Assembly: GCA_004026145.2 (NCBI GenBank)
Contig: SWLE01000518.1
Location: 52,501 to 116,500 of the forward strand
DNA: 64,000 bases
Direction of reading: 5' to 3'
DNA from: Takifugu bimaculatus
Lineage: Eukaryota > Chordata > Actinopteri > Tetraodontiformes > Tetraodontidae
Part shown: positions 31,882 to 42,761 of the stretch, in pieces
How positions within the stretch are numbered: position 1 is the stretch's first letter
Layout: each line of letters starts with the position of its first letter
The notes under the pieces: model-generated
Databases searched by the model: none
What the model saw: only the letters and a program-made list of their open reading frames with translations
What the model was told of the DNA's origin: nothing
Made by a program: the position numbers and the translations under genes

Positions 31882-31931
31882 CGGCACAGTTGCAGGTTTC
31901 TTGATATCGTATGGTTTGACTTCACCTGAAC

Positions 31932-33466
31932 CTGTAGATGCACAAGAACACACACTGTTCTTGAGATAAGATAATAGGATAAGAATGTGGCATAATCGGT
32001 TATCCAAAACGAGTTAGAATTAATTCAGGTTTTAGAAACTGATTTGCAGATATGAGAAAGAGAAGGTAAATTTAACCCAAGTAAAACCTGGTTAAGTAAG
32101 AAAATGAGTTGGGGTACATTATCATCCCAATCTGGTATCACCCTAACCTGTTTGCTAATGAGGAATATATTAAGGTAGGATTGGTTACAGTATATAAAAT
32201 AGATAACGGCAGAGATTGCATTAGCTGAAGAATACTAATGAATTTGACTTAATTAAAAGTCTGGAGCAGCTTATTCCAATCATTTGAATTCCTTTAGGAT
32301 TGTGAACATTTTTCAAGTGATGACAACACAATGCGCCATCTAAATTCTCGTTTTGTGTCCCTGTGCTTGGTCTCTCTGTCTCACGCACAAACGTACACAC
32401 ATCGATGCAGAGAGATTCAGTTTACTCACTGTCCAACTGGAACCCTTAGACTTGGCATTGCTGAGTGTCTGTGTGCAGGTTACCTTCTCATTCTGAGCAT
32501 GCTAACAGCTAGCCTCTATGGTGCAGCTCACTCTGACACTGTATTTTGCCTTTTACCTTTGCTTTCACTTGTCTTTCTGTGTTTCTGTCTTAAAGACTGT
32601 CTGCCGCTCTACCTGTCCACCTGATCATAAAGTAGTTAGCTAGTGTGCTTGTGTATCGATGCTCCTGACATCTCTGCAGCCTCTGTTGGTGTCAGCCTTC
32701 TCCCAGCATCCTTCAGTGGACCCGAGTTTCGTTATATCCAACTCTGCTTCCCTCTAGTGGATACATTTTACAATTACAGGATTTAAAAAAAAAAAAAAAA
32801 AAAAAAGTTGTTTGCCTTCTTCCTTAAGTGACGTCAGATCTGTTTTACAGGACTATATGCTATATAGGACTAGATTCTAATATCCCTTATTGAATAATAA
32901 AAAAAATTGTTCTAAGGCCAGTTTGTCACATGTGCACCAAATATTTTTTACACGAGTCAAGGTGTAAGGACAAAGAAATATTTACTTGAACAGTTGTATT
33001 GTACAAAAGAATGCACACAGAAATATTTGTTCTTATTTATTGCAAATCCCTCTCATTTATTTAACTGTCTTCATTTACACGTGCACAGCAAAAATAAATT
33101 GTATCAACCAGCACACAACTAAGACTCTTTGGGATGTCAAGTGAGTGATGGCAGCCTTGAGGGTATCAGGAGGGCATCCTCTTTCACTGGTGGTCAGGGA
33201 ACCTGGAAGGGTGGACACTGGGAACCTGGATGTCCAGACATGGGTGAGTGTAGTGCAGGAGTAGAGCATTCTCATTTCTCCCACATACTGCAGACCACAG
33301 ACAACACAAGTTATTAAATTATTAAATACATACAATTTCTTGTGTGGGGACCCATGAGTTTCCCACTTAAAAACATTTTTTATATAGCTGGCTTACCTGG
33401 AGTTGAAAAATCTCCTCAGTGAAATATGTTTTTCACTGTCTGGATGCTTTTATTAATGTCAATGTG

Positions 33467-33470
<4 letters not shown>
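31932..33470. other. Upstream region of jakmip3
   Basis: Upstream of the 5' UTR exon (minus strand). The non-coding first exon and promoter must lie here or beyond but cannot be placed by eye. A run of about 22 A (32785-32806) could be a retroposon tail. No CpG-rich promoter is obvious. Confidence 0.4.

Positions 33471-33472
<2 letters not shown>

Positions 33473-33498
<26 letters not shown>
33473..33498. repeat. Poly(A) run
   Basis: An uninterrupted run of about 26 A, possibly the tail of a retroposed copy whose body is not recognisable. Confidence 0.8.
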
Positions 33499-33500
<2 letters not shown>

Positions 33501-33589
33501 CTCACTATCCAGGGTAAAAAGCGAGGAATAAGAGGGAACACTTGAGGGGAGTGTTTTAAGGTTAGGGTCAGGTTAGGGTTGGCGACCCA

Positions 33590-35640
33590 CCCGGCTTGTC
33601 ACGTTGTCCCGTGAAACTGCGCGATGAGGTCCGGGTCCAAGATGAATGACCGGGGCACCCAAGAGCACTCCTCTGGACCATAACCCTCCCAGTCCATCAG
33701 ATACTGCAGGCCCCAACCCCTGCGCCGGACATCCACCAGCGCCACACCGTATAGGTGGGCTGATCATTGAGTCGGGGGAGGTGGGGGTTTGGAAACAGGG
33801 GACAGCGGGCTGGTGGACACGGGCTTGAGCTGAGACACATGGAAGGTGGGATGAATCCTCATTTTTAGGCAAGGTCAGCCGAACGGCAGAGGGGTTTATA
33901 ATGTCCTTGACGGGAAAGAGACCAATGAAGTGGGGGGTGACCTTGCAGGACCTGTTTGCCAGTGGGATGTTTCGGGTGGATAACCAGACCAACTGACCCG
34001 GTTGATAAGAAGGGGCCGTTTGTCAGTGGCGGTTGGCTGAGCGTCGGCTGGTGTCTTGGGTGTGCTCCAGGGCTAACCTGGTTGCCTTCCAGGTCTTGTG
34101 GGCCCTCTGAAGGAAATCCTGGATGGAGGGCACCGTGGACTCCTGCTCCTGGAAGGAGAGAAGGGGAGATTGATAGCCCAGAGAGGCCTCAAAGAGGGAT
34201 AAACCCGTTGCCAAGCACGTGAGGGTGTTGTGGGCGGACTCCACCCATGGGAGATTCTGGCTCCACAAGGAAGGGTTGGTGGCTGCCACACAGCGTAGGG
34301 CTGACTCCAGATCCTGATTAGTCTTCTCGGTCTGACCATTTGATTGGGGATGGGACCCGGAGGACAAGCTGAGAGGCTCCTAAGGCCTTAGCGAAAGCCT
34401 TCCAAACTAACAAAGTGAACTGTGGCCCTCTGTCAGAAACCATGTCGGCCGGGATGCCATGGAGCCAGAATAGCTGGTCAATCAATAGAGAGGATGTCTC
34501 CAGAGCAGAAGGAAGCTTCGGCAGTGCGACAAAATGGGCCACTATGGAGAACCGGTCCACGATGGTCAGGACGACTGTGTTCCCCTTGGACGGTGGTAAT
34601 CCAGTGACGAAGTCCAAGACGATGTTGGACCAGGGATGGCCGGGAATGGACAGGGGCTGAAGGAGTCCTGCCGCACCTGCTGTTGTGCTTTGCCCTGAGC
34701 ACAGACCTCACAAGTGGCCACGAACTCCCGTGCATCCCTCTCCAAGGTCGGCCACCAAAATAAGCGCCGGAGGAAGGAGATGGTCCCATTGGCGCCGGGG
34801 TGACACGCAACCCGGGAGGAATGCCCCACTGCAGCACCTGGAAGTGGACAGGGTCCGGAACAAACAGGCAGTTTCTCAGGCCAGTACCTGGGTCAGGATG
34901 GTGCTGCTGGGCTTCTTTTTTCCAATTTTTCCACCTGCCATTTGAGCATCCCTATGACGCGTTCCTCGGGCAGGATGGTGGGGTTGAGGGGCTGTGGTCT
35001 GAAGAGAACTGACAGGAGAGGGCATCAGGCTTGGCGTTCCTAGACCCGGGCTGGTAGGTAATGGTGAACCGGAAGCGGGTAAAGAAAAGTGCCCACCTGG
35101 CCTGATAGGAGTTTAGCCTCTTTACCAACTGGATGTAGGCGAGATTTCTATGGTCAGTCAAGACCACAAAAGGCTGTTCGGCCCCCTCCAGCAGATGTCA
35201 CCACTCTTCCAAAGCCAGTAACTCGTGGTTCCCCACATCGTAGTTTGCCTCGGCGGCGGTGAACCGGCGGGAATAAAAGGTGCAGAGATGTAACCGATTG
35301 TCAGGGCCGGATCACTGGGACAACACAGCCCCAACCCCCACGTCCGAGTTGTCCACCACAACCACGAACTGCGTACTAGGATCTGGTTGAAGAACTGGAG
35401 CAGTGGAGAACAAGGTTTTCAATTTCATAAATGCCTTATCTGCCTCAAATGACCACTTGAAGCTCACATTGACAGAAGTGAGCTTCGTGAGGGGTGAGGC
35501 AATTTTGCTGTAATCCCGGACAAACCTACGATAGAAGTTGGCGAACCTCAAAACACCGCAACTCCTTCCGGTTTACCGGGATCGGCCACTCCACCACGGC
35601 TTTGATTTTCTCCGGGTCCGCCTTCAGTTGTTTAAGTGTG
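33590..35640 (-). pseudogene. Gypsy chromovirus pol fragment (RT end to chromodomain)
   Basis: Minus strand, 5'-truncated. Begins inside the RT (ADPEKIKAVVEWPIP), then FANFYRRFVRDYSKIASPLT, RNase H (VVVDNSDVGVGAVLSQ, VLTDHRNLAYIQL), integrase HHCC region (VACHPGANG ... CEVCAQGK), an integrase core that keeps its D, D and E positions (MDFVTGLPPS, VSDRGPQF, NGQTEKTNQ) across frame breaks, the C-terminal region (VWLSTRNIPL, PHFIGLFPV), and a chromodomain (WEGYGPEECSWVPRSFILD) with a stop near 33605. At its 5' end it is fused directly to a PLE SGNH-domain fragment. Neither LTR is visible. Confidence 0.88.
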
Positions 35641-36140
35641 GTTTGTCTCGGGTCCTGGTCCTTATTGCTGTTCCCCGTGGCGAAGATTACGATTTTGATG
35701 TTTGGATTTGGGGGAGACTTTTCACAGACTTTCCAAAAATAAGTGTTGGCTCGGGGGTAACTTTCTAGTTGTATGTTTGGGATGGTGTGTACGGGGAAGC
35801 GATTGATGTTAGAGTCTCCGAGGATGAGAATTGATTTCCTGCCTTTAAAGATCCAGTCCTGGATTTAATGATTGGGTCTGGCTAGGTGACAATTTGGTCT
35901 ATAGGTAGTCTCGGTGGGGGGTGTTGGGGTGCAGGAGGGAGTAGGGGTGAACAATTGTCTCCTGGCTCTGAAGATGTGGCTGCCAGAGATGAAAGTGACA
36001 GAGGGGAAGAAGGGCAGATTAGTTTGGAATCCGTGAGTGTACTGGCGCTCTGGGGGTAGTGATCAAAAAAATGCAGGCTCCCCTGATGTTTGTGGGGGAG
36101 TGGGAGGCTCAGAGAGGGAGGTATGACAGTCAGCATCGAA
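35640..36140 (-). pseudogene. PLE ORF1 fragment with SGNH domain (copy A)
   Basis: Minus-strand sequence encodes SILILGDSNINRFPVHTIPN followed by IQLESYPRA and VIFATGNSNKDQDPRQTTL. This is the first half of the SGNH-like domain seen in the copies at 39.6, 40.6, 45.7 and 51.2 kb. The GDS block is kept but the G-x-N block reads GNSN. The proline/serine-rich sequence before it resembles the ORF1 linker. The domain is cut at 35640 by the gypsy fragment. Confidence 0.75.
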
Positions 36141-36800
36141 TTTTAGCAACCCGGTCATCGTTTTGGCCTGCTTAGGCCTGCATTGCAATGGAGTCAATAA
36201 CTCAATCAAGTCCCCTTGAGCACCAGCAGAGGTTAACTGTGGAGAAAAGGGGAGGATAGTATCAGGTAAGTGAACAGAAACATTTGAGTGGGAACAGAGT
36301 GATTGATGTGAGATCCTGTGTGTTGGTCTGTTTGATCGGCCGGGTGACTAGGTGGTGAATTTCCACTACTGTTGTGGGTGCTTTAGGTGTGGTAGGGTTG
36401 GTGGGGAGAATGGGTGACATGAGTGAACCAGAGTCTTCTTTGGGTGGCAGAGGTCCCCAGGTGATTCAATTGGTTGTTTGAGTTGAAGTAGATGGGTTTG
36501 AGGGGTCATTATGGAAGTGCTCTAAGGGTGGTGTCGGCTAGTTGGAATGGGTCTTGGTTTGTGATGCGAGTTGTGGGTTTGTTAGTGGGGGGAGGCCTGA
36601 TGGTTTTATGGGTCCTCTTCTAACTGCCCGGGTGATTGCTTTCTTTAGCTGTATGGAGAGGGCGTTGTAAAGGGGATGTTATGGGAGATTAATTTGTACT
36701 GTTTTTAGTCTGTGTGGCAACTAGTGGATGTTCCTCTGAGTGTCTGGGTATGGAACAATATTGGTTTATTTCTTCAGTGAGTGATATGCTTGGGCCTAAG
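36141..36800. other. Unassigned, possibly PLE ORF1 linker or 5' region
   Basis: On the minus strand it is rich in proline, threonine and serine codons with many stops. It could be the decayed linker of the copy A ORF1, but no domain can be named. Confidence 0.35.
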
Positions 36801-36804
36801 TGGA

Positions 36805-37600
36805 GTGAGATCAATCAATCTTTATTTATATAGCGTCTGTTACAATCAAAATTGTCTCTGGGCCTGACTACAAACAAGTAACAGTGGCAAGGAAAAACTC
36901 CCCTTTAACAGGAAGAAACCTTGAGCAGGACCAGACTCACGTAGGGGGACCCTCCTGCTGATGGCCAGCTGGGTAGAGAGAGAGGAGAAGGGGGAGGACA
37001 GGTAGAGGATAGGATAGGTAGAGCATAGAAAATACATACAGAAATACGTTATATTAAGTAAAGTAAACTGCCGGTTGAGTTGAGTGGGTCAGCGGGGTCG
37101 GAGGTCAGCATGCAGCTCTGAAGGTGGCGATGCCTGTAGATGAATACAGAAGGAAGGAGTCGGGGGGGCAGGAAAAACTACACAAGAAATAACATCACTA
37201 GTCTACTTGGTGAGGAGGAGAGGAAAGGAGACCATTTCCCAGTGGGGTGACAGAGGCCTGTCAGGTGATCATGTTTCTGGACCCCGGCAGCCTTGGCCTA
37301 TAGCAGCATAACTAAGATGTGACCTAACGATTAGACGACCCCCTAAGTATGATAATCTGTCTGTCTATGATAGTAACTGGAACTACTGAATTAGTGATAA
37401 TAAGCTAAGAGGAAGGTTTTAAGTCTAATCTTAAAAGTAGAAATGGAGTCAGCCTCCCGTACCTGGACAGGGAGCTGGTTCCACAGCAGGGGGGCCTGGT
37501 CGCTGAATGATCGGGCCCCCCATTCTACCCCTAGACACTCTGGGGACCACAAGTAGACCAGCATTCAAATAAAGTTAATCTTGGTGTCGTAGTGCACAGT
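36805..37600. repeat. Teleost dispersed repeat, long copy
   Basis: Starts with ATCAATCAATCTTTATTTAT and ATAGCG, then GGAAAAACTCCCCTTTAACA, GGAAGAAACCTTGAGC and GGACCCTCCTGCTGATG, shared with 29060-29290. It continues with GCTGGTTCCACAGCAGG, GGGCCCCCCATTCTACC and GGACCACAAGTAGACC. This long motif string is a well-known interspersed repeat in teleost introns; the family name is not certain. Confidence 0.75.
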
Positions 37601-37659
37601 CCATCATCCAACATCCTGGAATCACCTCACAATACCTCCTTTAGTAGAGATTTGGGCTC

Positions 37660-37830
37660 ACCTGGGATTAGGTTTAGGGTCCCGGGTTAAAGTTAGGGCC
37701 CGGGATTGGGGTCAGGTTTACGGTTAGGATTGGGTTTGGGATTGGGGTTAGGGCCCAGGATTGAGGGTAGGGTCAGGGTCGGGATTGGGGGTAGTTTACG
37801 GTTAAAGTTAAAGGGTTAGGGTTAGCTTCA
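37660..37830. repeat. Degenerate TTAGGG-like tract
   Basis: Interleaved GGGTTAGG, GGGATTGGGGTT, GGGTTAAAGTTAGGGCCC and similar G-rich steps at the 3' side of PLE copy B. Confidence 0.8.
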
Positions 37831-37881
37831 AAGCAAGAACAGAGGCAACATAAAGAGATGAATAAACATGTGTTCTAAAAA

Positions 37882-39600
37882 CTATTTTTCATTTAATCCA
37901 ACTGGCAGAAGAATATTCAGGAGATGAATCCACTTCCTTTCAGTTCACCTCCGCTGGGGCGTGGTCCAATGCAGATTGGCTTCAAAGACCATGGCCTTCT
38001 GAGCTGACCATCCATGTAGGGATGGTCAGGACATAATGGGAATATGTGTATTATGTTGTTTGCATATATTATATTTATATTGATAATATCTAGTTCTAAC
38101 TGTGTTGCCTGTCTTGCCAACATACTGTATCCCACAAATATTACAAAAAATAAAGTTTTTGGTTAGGGGACCAGTTCCCAGTTGTGTTTTGAATACATTA
38201 TTATTACACCTGTTATGTAGCCACAGGCAATGTCCAGGAGCTCAGTGATGCCCTGGTCCAGATCTGGGAGGAGATCCCCCAGGACACCATTCGTGGTCTC
38301 AGTAGGAGCCCCGATGTTGTCAGGCATGCATACAAGCACATGGGGGCCACACAAACTACTGAGAATCATTGTGAGTTGCTACAGTGACATTTTAATCTAA
38401 ATGGACCCGTCTGCTGCATCATTTCTGGGGTGTCTTTAATCTCCCCCCTCTATAGGGTGATCATTTTGCTACTAATACACCACCTACTTTTTATCAGGAA
38501 AGATATTCAAGATAATTTTTCCCCCGTTTAGATCTGATGTGTTTTCAAAGTATTCCTCTAAATTGTTTGAGCAGTGTAGTTGTAATAGTTCCTTTTCTGG
38601 TCTCTTGGAGTCTGGATATTTGAAGATGTTTTTCACGGCTTGAATGCCCTCTGATATATCAATATTCGTATACAGATTGTCAATGTCCATGGTAAACAAA
38701 AAGGAATTTCAAAGAATGGAAAGCGTTTTAATTTTCTCAACAAAATCATGGGTGTCTTTTAAATAACTGGGATATTTAACTGAGAGGGGATTAAGGTAAA
38801 AATCTAAATATTCTGCTGTGTAATAGGTTTCACTGTTGCAATCTGATACAATAGGTCTTCCAGGGGGAGTCTCATGGGGTTTGCTCCACTTCTCAGGCTC
38901 CTTATGAATTTTTGGCAACATATAAAAGCATCTCGGTCTGGGTTCTTCACTACCGATTAAATAAGTTTTCTGTTTTGAATTGATAATTTTTTTTATCATG
39001 CAATGTTTGAAAAAAATGTTTTACCCTAGGGATGGTTTCTACATAGATTGGTTTATCCAATTGGAAATAATAATTTTTGTCAAACAATTGTCTGTAACCC
39101 TGCAGAATATATTGGTCCCTATCCATGATAACTACCGCACTGCCCTTGTCTGCTGGATGACAATGAATTATTTTGCAAGGGTCTTAGAGCTTCTACTTCC
39201 ACTTTGGTAAGATTGGGTTTAATAGTTCTAATTTTAAATTTTGAGTCAAAATGTTCTAGATCCCGTTGTATAATTTTTAAAAATATTAACAGGTAGGGTT
39301 AGTCAGTGGGGGGGGGGGTCCAATCAGATTTTGAAGTGAAAGGTGGTGGGTCAGTATCACCTTTTCCTTCAAAATATGCTGCAATTATTAATTTTCTATG
39401 GTATTGTTGTAGGGCAAATCAAGTACTATTGATTAAATCTTAATTGCTGCCTTTAGTGGGGACAAATGTAAGTCCTTTGCTGAGTAAGGAAAACTGTGCT
39501 GATGACAACTCACATTTTTTACACAAATTGATAACATTTTTATCCCCCCCGAGAACGCAGGATTGTGGGGCTATTAGTTTACCGACTGAGACCAGTGTTC
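37882..39600 (-). pseudogene. PLE ORF2 (RT/GIY-YIG) copy B, interrupted
   Basis: In coding order: an N-terminal PLE block (VINLCKKCELSSAQFSLLSK, GLTFVPTKG, near 39560-39470), RT parts (RCFYMLPKIHKEPEKW, PPGRPIVSDCNSET, SYLKDTHDFVEKI, FTMDIDNLYTNIDISEGIQA). After a foreign insert at about 38170-38470 the GIY-YIG endonuclease continues (FIFCNICGIQYVGKTGNTVR), ending LLPVGLNEK-stop at 37882. The RT palm with the YxDD box is missing. Many stops and shifts make it a fossil. PLEs are retroelements whose RT is related to telomerase and whose GIY-YIG nuclease primes insertion. Confidence 0.85.
38170..38470 (+). mobile_element. Tc1/mariner-like transposase fragment inside PLE copy B
   Basis: Plus-strand reading gives NVQELSDALVQIWEEIPQDT IRGL, resembling the C-terminal end of Tc1-type transposases (ELRDALVQ-WEEIPQ-IR-LI). 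It is followed by a TACAGTGACATTTTAATC end. It sits exactly between the RT and GIY-YIG parts of the PLE. No terminal repeats could be confirmed. Confidence 0.5.
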
Positions 39601-40330
39601 AAGCAGCCGGGCTGCTGTGGTATGGGTTCAATAGATGCCATCTCTCTCCACTGAAAATTGGCTTCTGGAGAGTTCAGGAATGCACTGGTAATTGGATTTA
39701 ATATATTTATTTAGAGCATGTAAATGAACCTGGTCCCGCTGAGGGAGGCTCCTACAAAAGCTGATAACAGGAATCCAAATGTCCGCCTTTAAAAATGTAA
39801 TTGAAGCAGTTCTATGAAGCCTCTGTAGTTCTTTGATTGAGGTTTGGGACATTTGAATCCTATTATTAATACCAAGAGATAGGGTTACTTTTTCAACTGT
39901 GTGGGCAGGCCCAATTTTGGCCAATACACTTCTTATGTGCCGAAAGGTGGCACCTGGAAAGACATCTATTTGTAGATTGGGAATTTTAAATGGGGGAAAC
40001 CTTGCAACATTTGAGTCCCCCAGAATAAACCATTTTCTTTGACTGACATGCTCCAATTTTTTAATCTTGTTTGTAGTGTTAATGTGTCTAATAAGTCTGT
40101 GAGTGGGTGTGTGTACTAGTGTTGTGCTGTCACCTGTGTCTGTGACAACTCTGCTAAAATCAATTTGAGACTGAACTGTGTGTTTTAGCAGCAGCGCCAT
40201 TGTTGAACCTGTCATAACAGTAAGCTCCTGGCAATCATCTCGCAGGTTGATCCTCATCTCGGTCCCTCATAATGCTGGATAGGGAAGCTGAGAGTGGAGT
40301 CAGCCATGAACCTTGGCTCCCTGGGATGGT
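39585..40330 (-). pseudogene. PLE ORF1 with SGNH domain, copy B
   Basis: The SGNH part reads KWFILGDSNVARFPPFKIPN, then LQIDVFPGATFRHIRS, VTLSLGINNR, ADIWIPVISFCRSLPQRDQ and ERDGIY, followed by a TGA where the other copies have Trp, and an HWSQSVN-stop end. The Ser, Gly and Asn blocks (GDSN, PGA, GINN) are kept. The N-terminal gag-like domain is missing; the copy starts within it near 40330. ORF2 is in the -1 frame relative to this ORF, here overlapping at GGTAAACTAA, without the T TTT TTA heptamer of copies D and E. Confidence 0.82.
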
Positions 40331-42117
40331 GGGAGACCTTGGCCTATTTTCCTGAGGGGTGGATGTAGTAGGAGGGAGGGGGTCCTCTGTGATCTGTGCT
40401 GGAGCTGATCTCTCGGGTGTCCTAAAGAATCTGTCCAGCAGAAGAGGATTGAAGGGCATGTTCCTCTCAAGGTGGTAATTTAGAAGTTGAAGATTCTCCC
40501 TTTCCTCCTCAGGAAGATTATCAGAGAAATTAACCAGAGGAATCCAAATCTCCGAATAGGGAAACTTTTTCTTTGCACTCCTAAGGGCAGCCTAAACACT
40601 TTTCACCGTGGTTCCCTTTTGAGTTATTCCCCCTACTGTTTAATCCCAAAGGACAGTACAAGCTTCTCCACTACCAGATCTAATAGTGGTATAGTCTTTT
40701 CTATAAGAGCCTGTGCATGGCGAAAATGGGCCCAAAGGAAATTGATTGATTGGGACTTGGTGGTTTGAATCCCCAATGATCAACCATTTCTTTCTAACCA
40801 CCAAGTCCCAATTGATCAATTTCCTTTGGGTATTACGGTGTCTCAACACCTGAAACATTGGAGGGCCTGGTTCTATGAAATGGTCAAAGGAGTCCTCAAA
40901 GCCATGGCCCTTGAGGAATCTGAGCAACCTTCTCATGCCTAGCTTCCTCAGCTTCCTCATTCTGAGATTCATCAAAAAGACCACCCAGGTCCAGGAGTGT
41001 GGAGTCTCCAATGGGTGTTCTTCTCCCCATCGTGTCTTCTGAGTCTTCCCGAAGCAAGCTGTCCTCACTTAGGACAACATGTTTAGTCTTTCTTAGACAC
41101 TTGCATCTCACTCTATGCTCACGAGGAGGTTCTACATTTGGGGAATCAAAGTACCAGTCCGGATGTTGACCAGTAGGGTCAGTCATGGTAGCGACTGCTC
41201 TCTTAGTTGTGGGCTGTAGTGGAGTCTGGGCCCTTCCTTCTGTCTCGTCTCTAGTACCAGCATTAGCTGTAGATTGTCCAGGACTCTGGGTTTCAGCTGT
41301 GACTGTAGTCTGCTGCGGTGACTGCCCATATGCCAGGTCCCTCGTACCTGTACTGGTTGTGGCTTGCTTTGGACCCTGATGCTGAGCCCTGGCAGTCTGC
41401 TGCGGGACCTGTACTATTTCTGGGCCCACAGTGTCCACCCGAACTGTTATCAGAGCCTGAGCATGGTCTATCTCGTCCCGCATGATACGAGGGAGGTTTT
41501 GAGTCCAAAGAACAGCCACCTCAAAGACTGTCTTCCATTCTGGTATGAGAAGCCCAAATATTTCTTCCAGAAAATATCTCTATTCTGCCAGGCCTGCGTC
41601 ATAATGCTCCATCAGAATCAGGTAAGTATTGTAACCCCAATTCCTAGCATTCCCAGAAATCAGATCCCTCGTTCGTTGTGTGGGAGCAGCAGGCTTAAAC
41701 TATATTCAACAGGATATCCACCATCCTAGAAATCATCTGGGGCTCAGGTTTCCCCTCTTTCGGGGCCACATTTTGTAGGTGGTGGACTGTTTTAATCAGT
41801 GCATGCAGTTTGCGAACCACCTTCCCAAACTGGCGTTCAGTTGGTTGATGCCTGACCCACTGGCCGTTGGAAAAACCCATCTCTGGGATGCTTGTGGGTA
41901 CCCTTGGCGAACCACTGCTGCATATGTGTGGTGTTGGAACAGCGTAACGGGCAGTCCTTGGGGGAAGCACTGGCTGGATAGGATAGGGGAATGTACTCTG
42001 CCTCCTATTAGAGACGGGTAGAGCACGGTGCGTCCTCCCATAAACCTGATACCCCTGTTGTTGACAGGCACGCTGGCGGCCCCTGCCATAGTGCACCTCT
42101 GTCCAACCCGGCTCCAT
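40250..42117 (-). pseudogene. PLE ORF1 with N-terminal gag-like domain and SGNH domain, copy C
   Basis: Best view of the ORF1 N terminus: starts MEPGWTEVHYGRGRQRACQQ at 42117, then VVRKLHALIKTVHHLQNV, SRMVDILLNIV, a frame break, LISGNARNWGYNTYLILMEH, PEWKTVFEVAVLWTQ and MRDEIDHAQALI. A roughly 170-residue linker rich in Q, T and P follows, then the SGNH domain starts (NWDLVVRKKWLIIGDSN). Directly after GDS a 35-bp inverted copy of upstream sequence breaks the domain. It resumes with VEKLVLSFGIKQ and FPYSEIWIPLVNFSDNLPEE, ending near 40420. The 5' end abuts the mariner-like element. Confidence 0.8.
40731..40830. repeat. 35-bp inverted repeat within the PLE SGNH domain
   Basis: Arms 40731-40765 and 40796-40830 are inverted copies matching at 33 of 35 positions, with a 30-bp loop. 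The right arm is the native ORF1 sequence (LINWDLVV); the left arm replaces native codons after GDSN. Confidence 0.9.
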
Positions 42118-42761
42118 AAATCAAATAAAGTATAAATGTTTTACAGTTTTTCTCAATCACTTTGGTACATTTTTCCAATCATTCTTGCAATTTGCAGAAG
42201 ATCAAGTGCATTTCTCAAAACAGTTTGAACAAATAGCAAAACACCGTGGATCACCTGCAAAAGCCAGTTTGTGTCAATATACTTGTCAGTGCCATCAGAA
42301 TGTTTAATCATTTTGTCATTGTGTACGGATAAGACAGTCAAATTCATTAGTCATGTTGGCAATTGAATAGTGCACTTTGAAGGGACATGTTGATGTAAAA
42401 TGTGGTTTAGGTGTGATGACAAGTGTTGTACATTTGACCTCATATAATGTATATGTGTAAGATTGATTGGAAAAGACAAGATTCACATTTACAGAATGAC
42501 ATTGCAGTGCGTAAAGAAAAAAAAAAGACAGCACTGCACATAACAAAGGTGAAATACAATACGTAAGTAAACATAGGTCAAAAATATAAACATAGGTCAT
42601 ACAGTAGGTAAACAAAAAAATATGAACAACTCCCCAAATTCTAATCTCAATCCTGATCTTCAGCTTCTTCCCGTTCCTGTCTGTTAGGCCACAAATTCTC
42701 ATCCACGTCACACCTGATGTCCTCCCGTGCAAGGCAGCGTGGATAGTATCTTCTTGCATGC

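Noticed and set aside
33075..33335. 86-residue minus-strand frame upstream of jakmip3
   Set aside because: No recognisable family and no splice context linking it to jakmip3 or another gene.
39585..39650. GGTAAAC as a frameshift heptamer in PLE copy B
   Set aside because: The first three bases are not identical, so tandem slippage is not expected, and the copy carries a stop just upstream.
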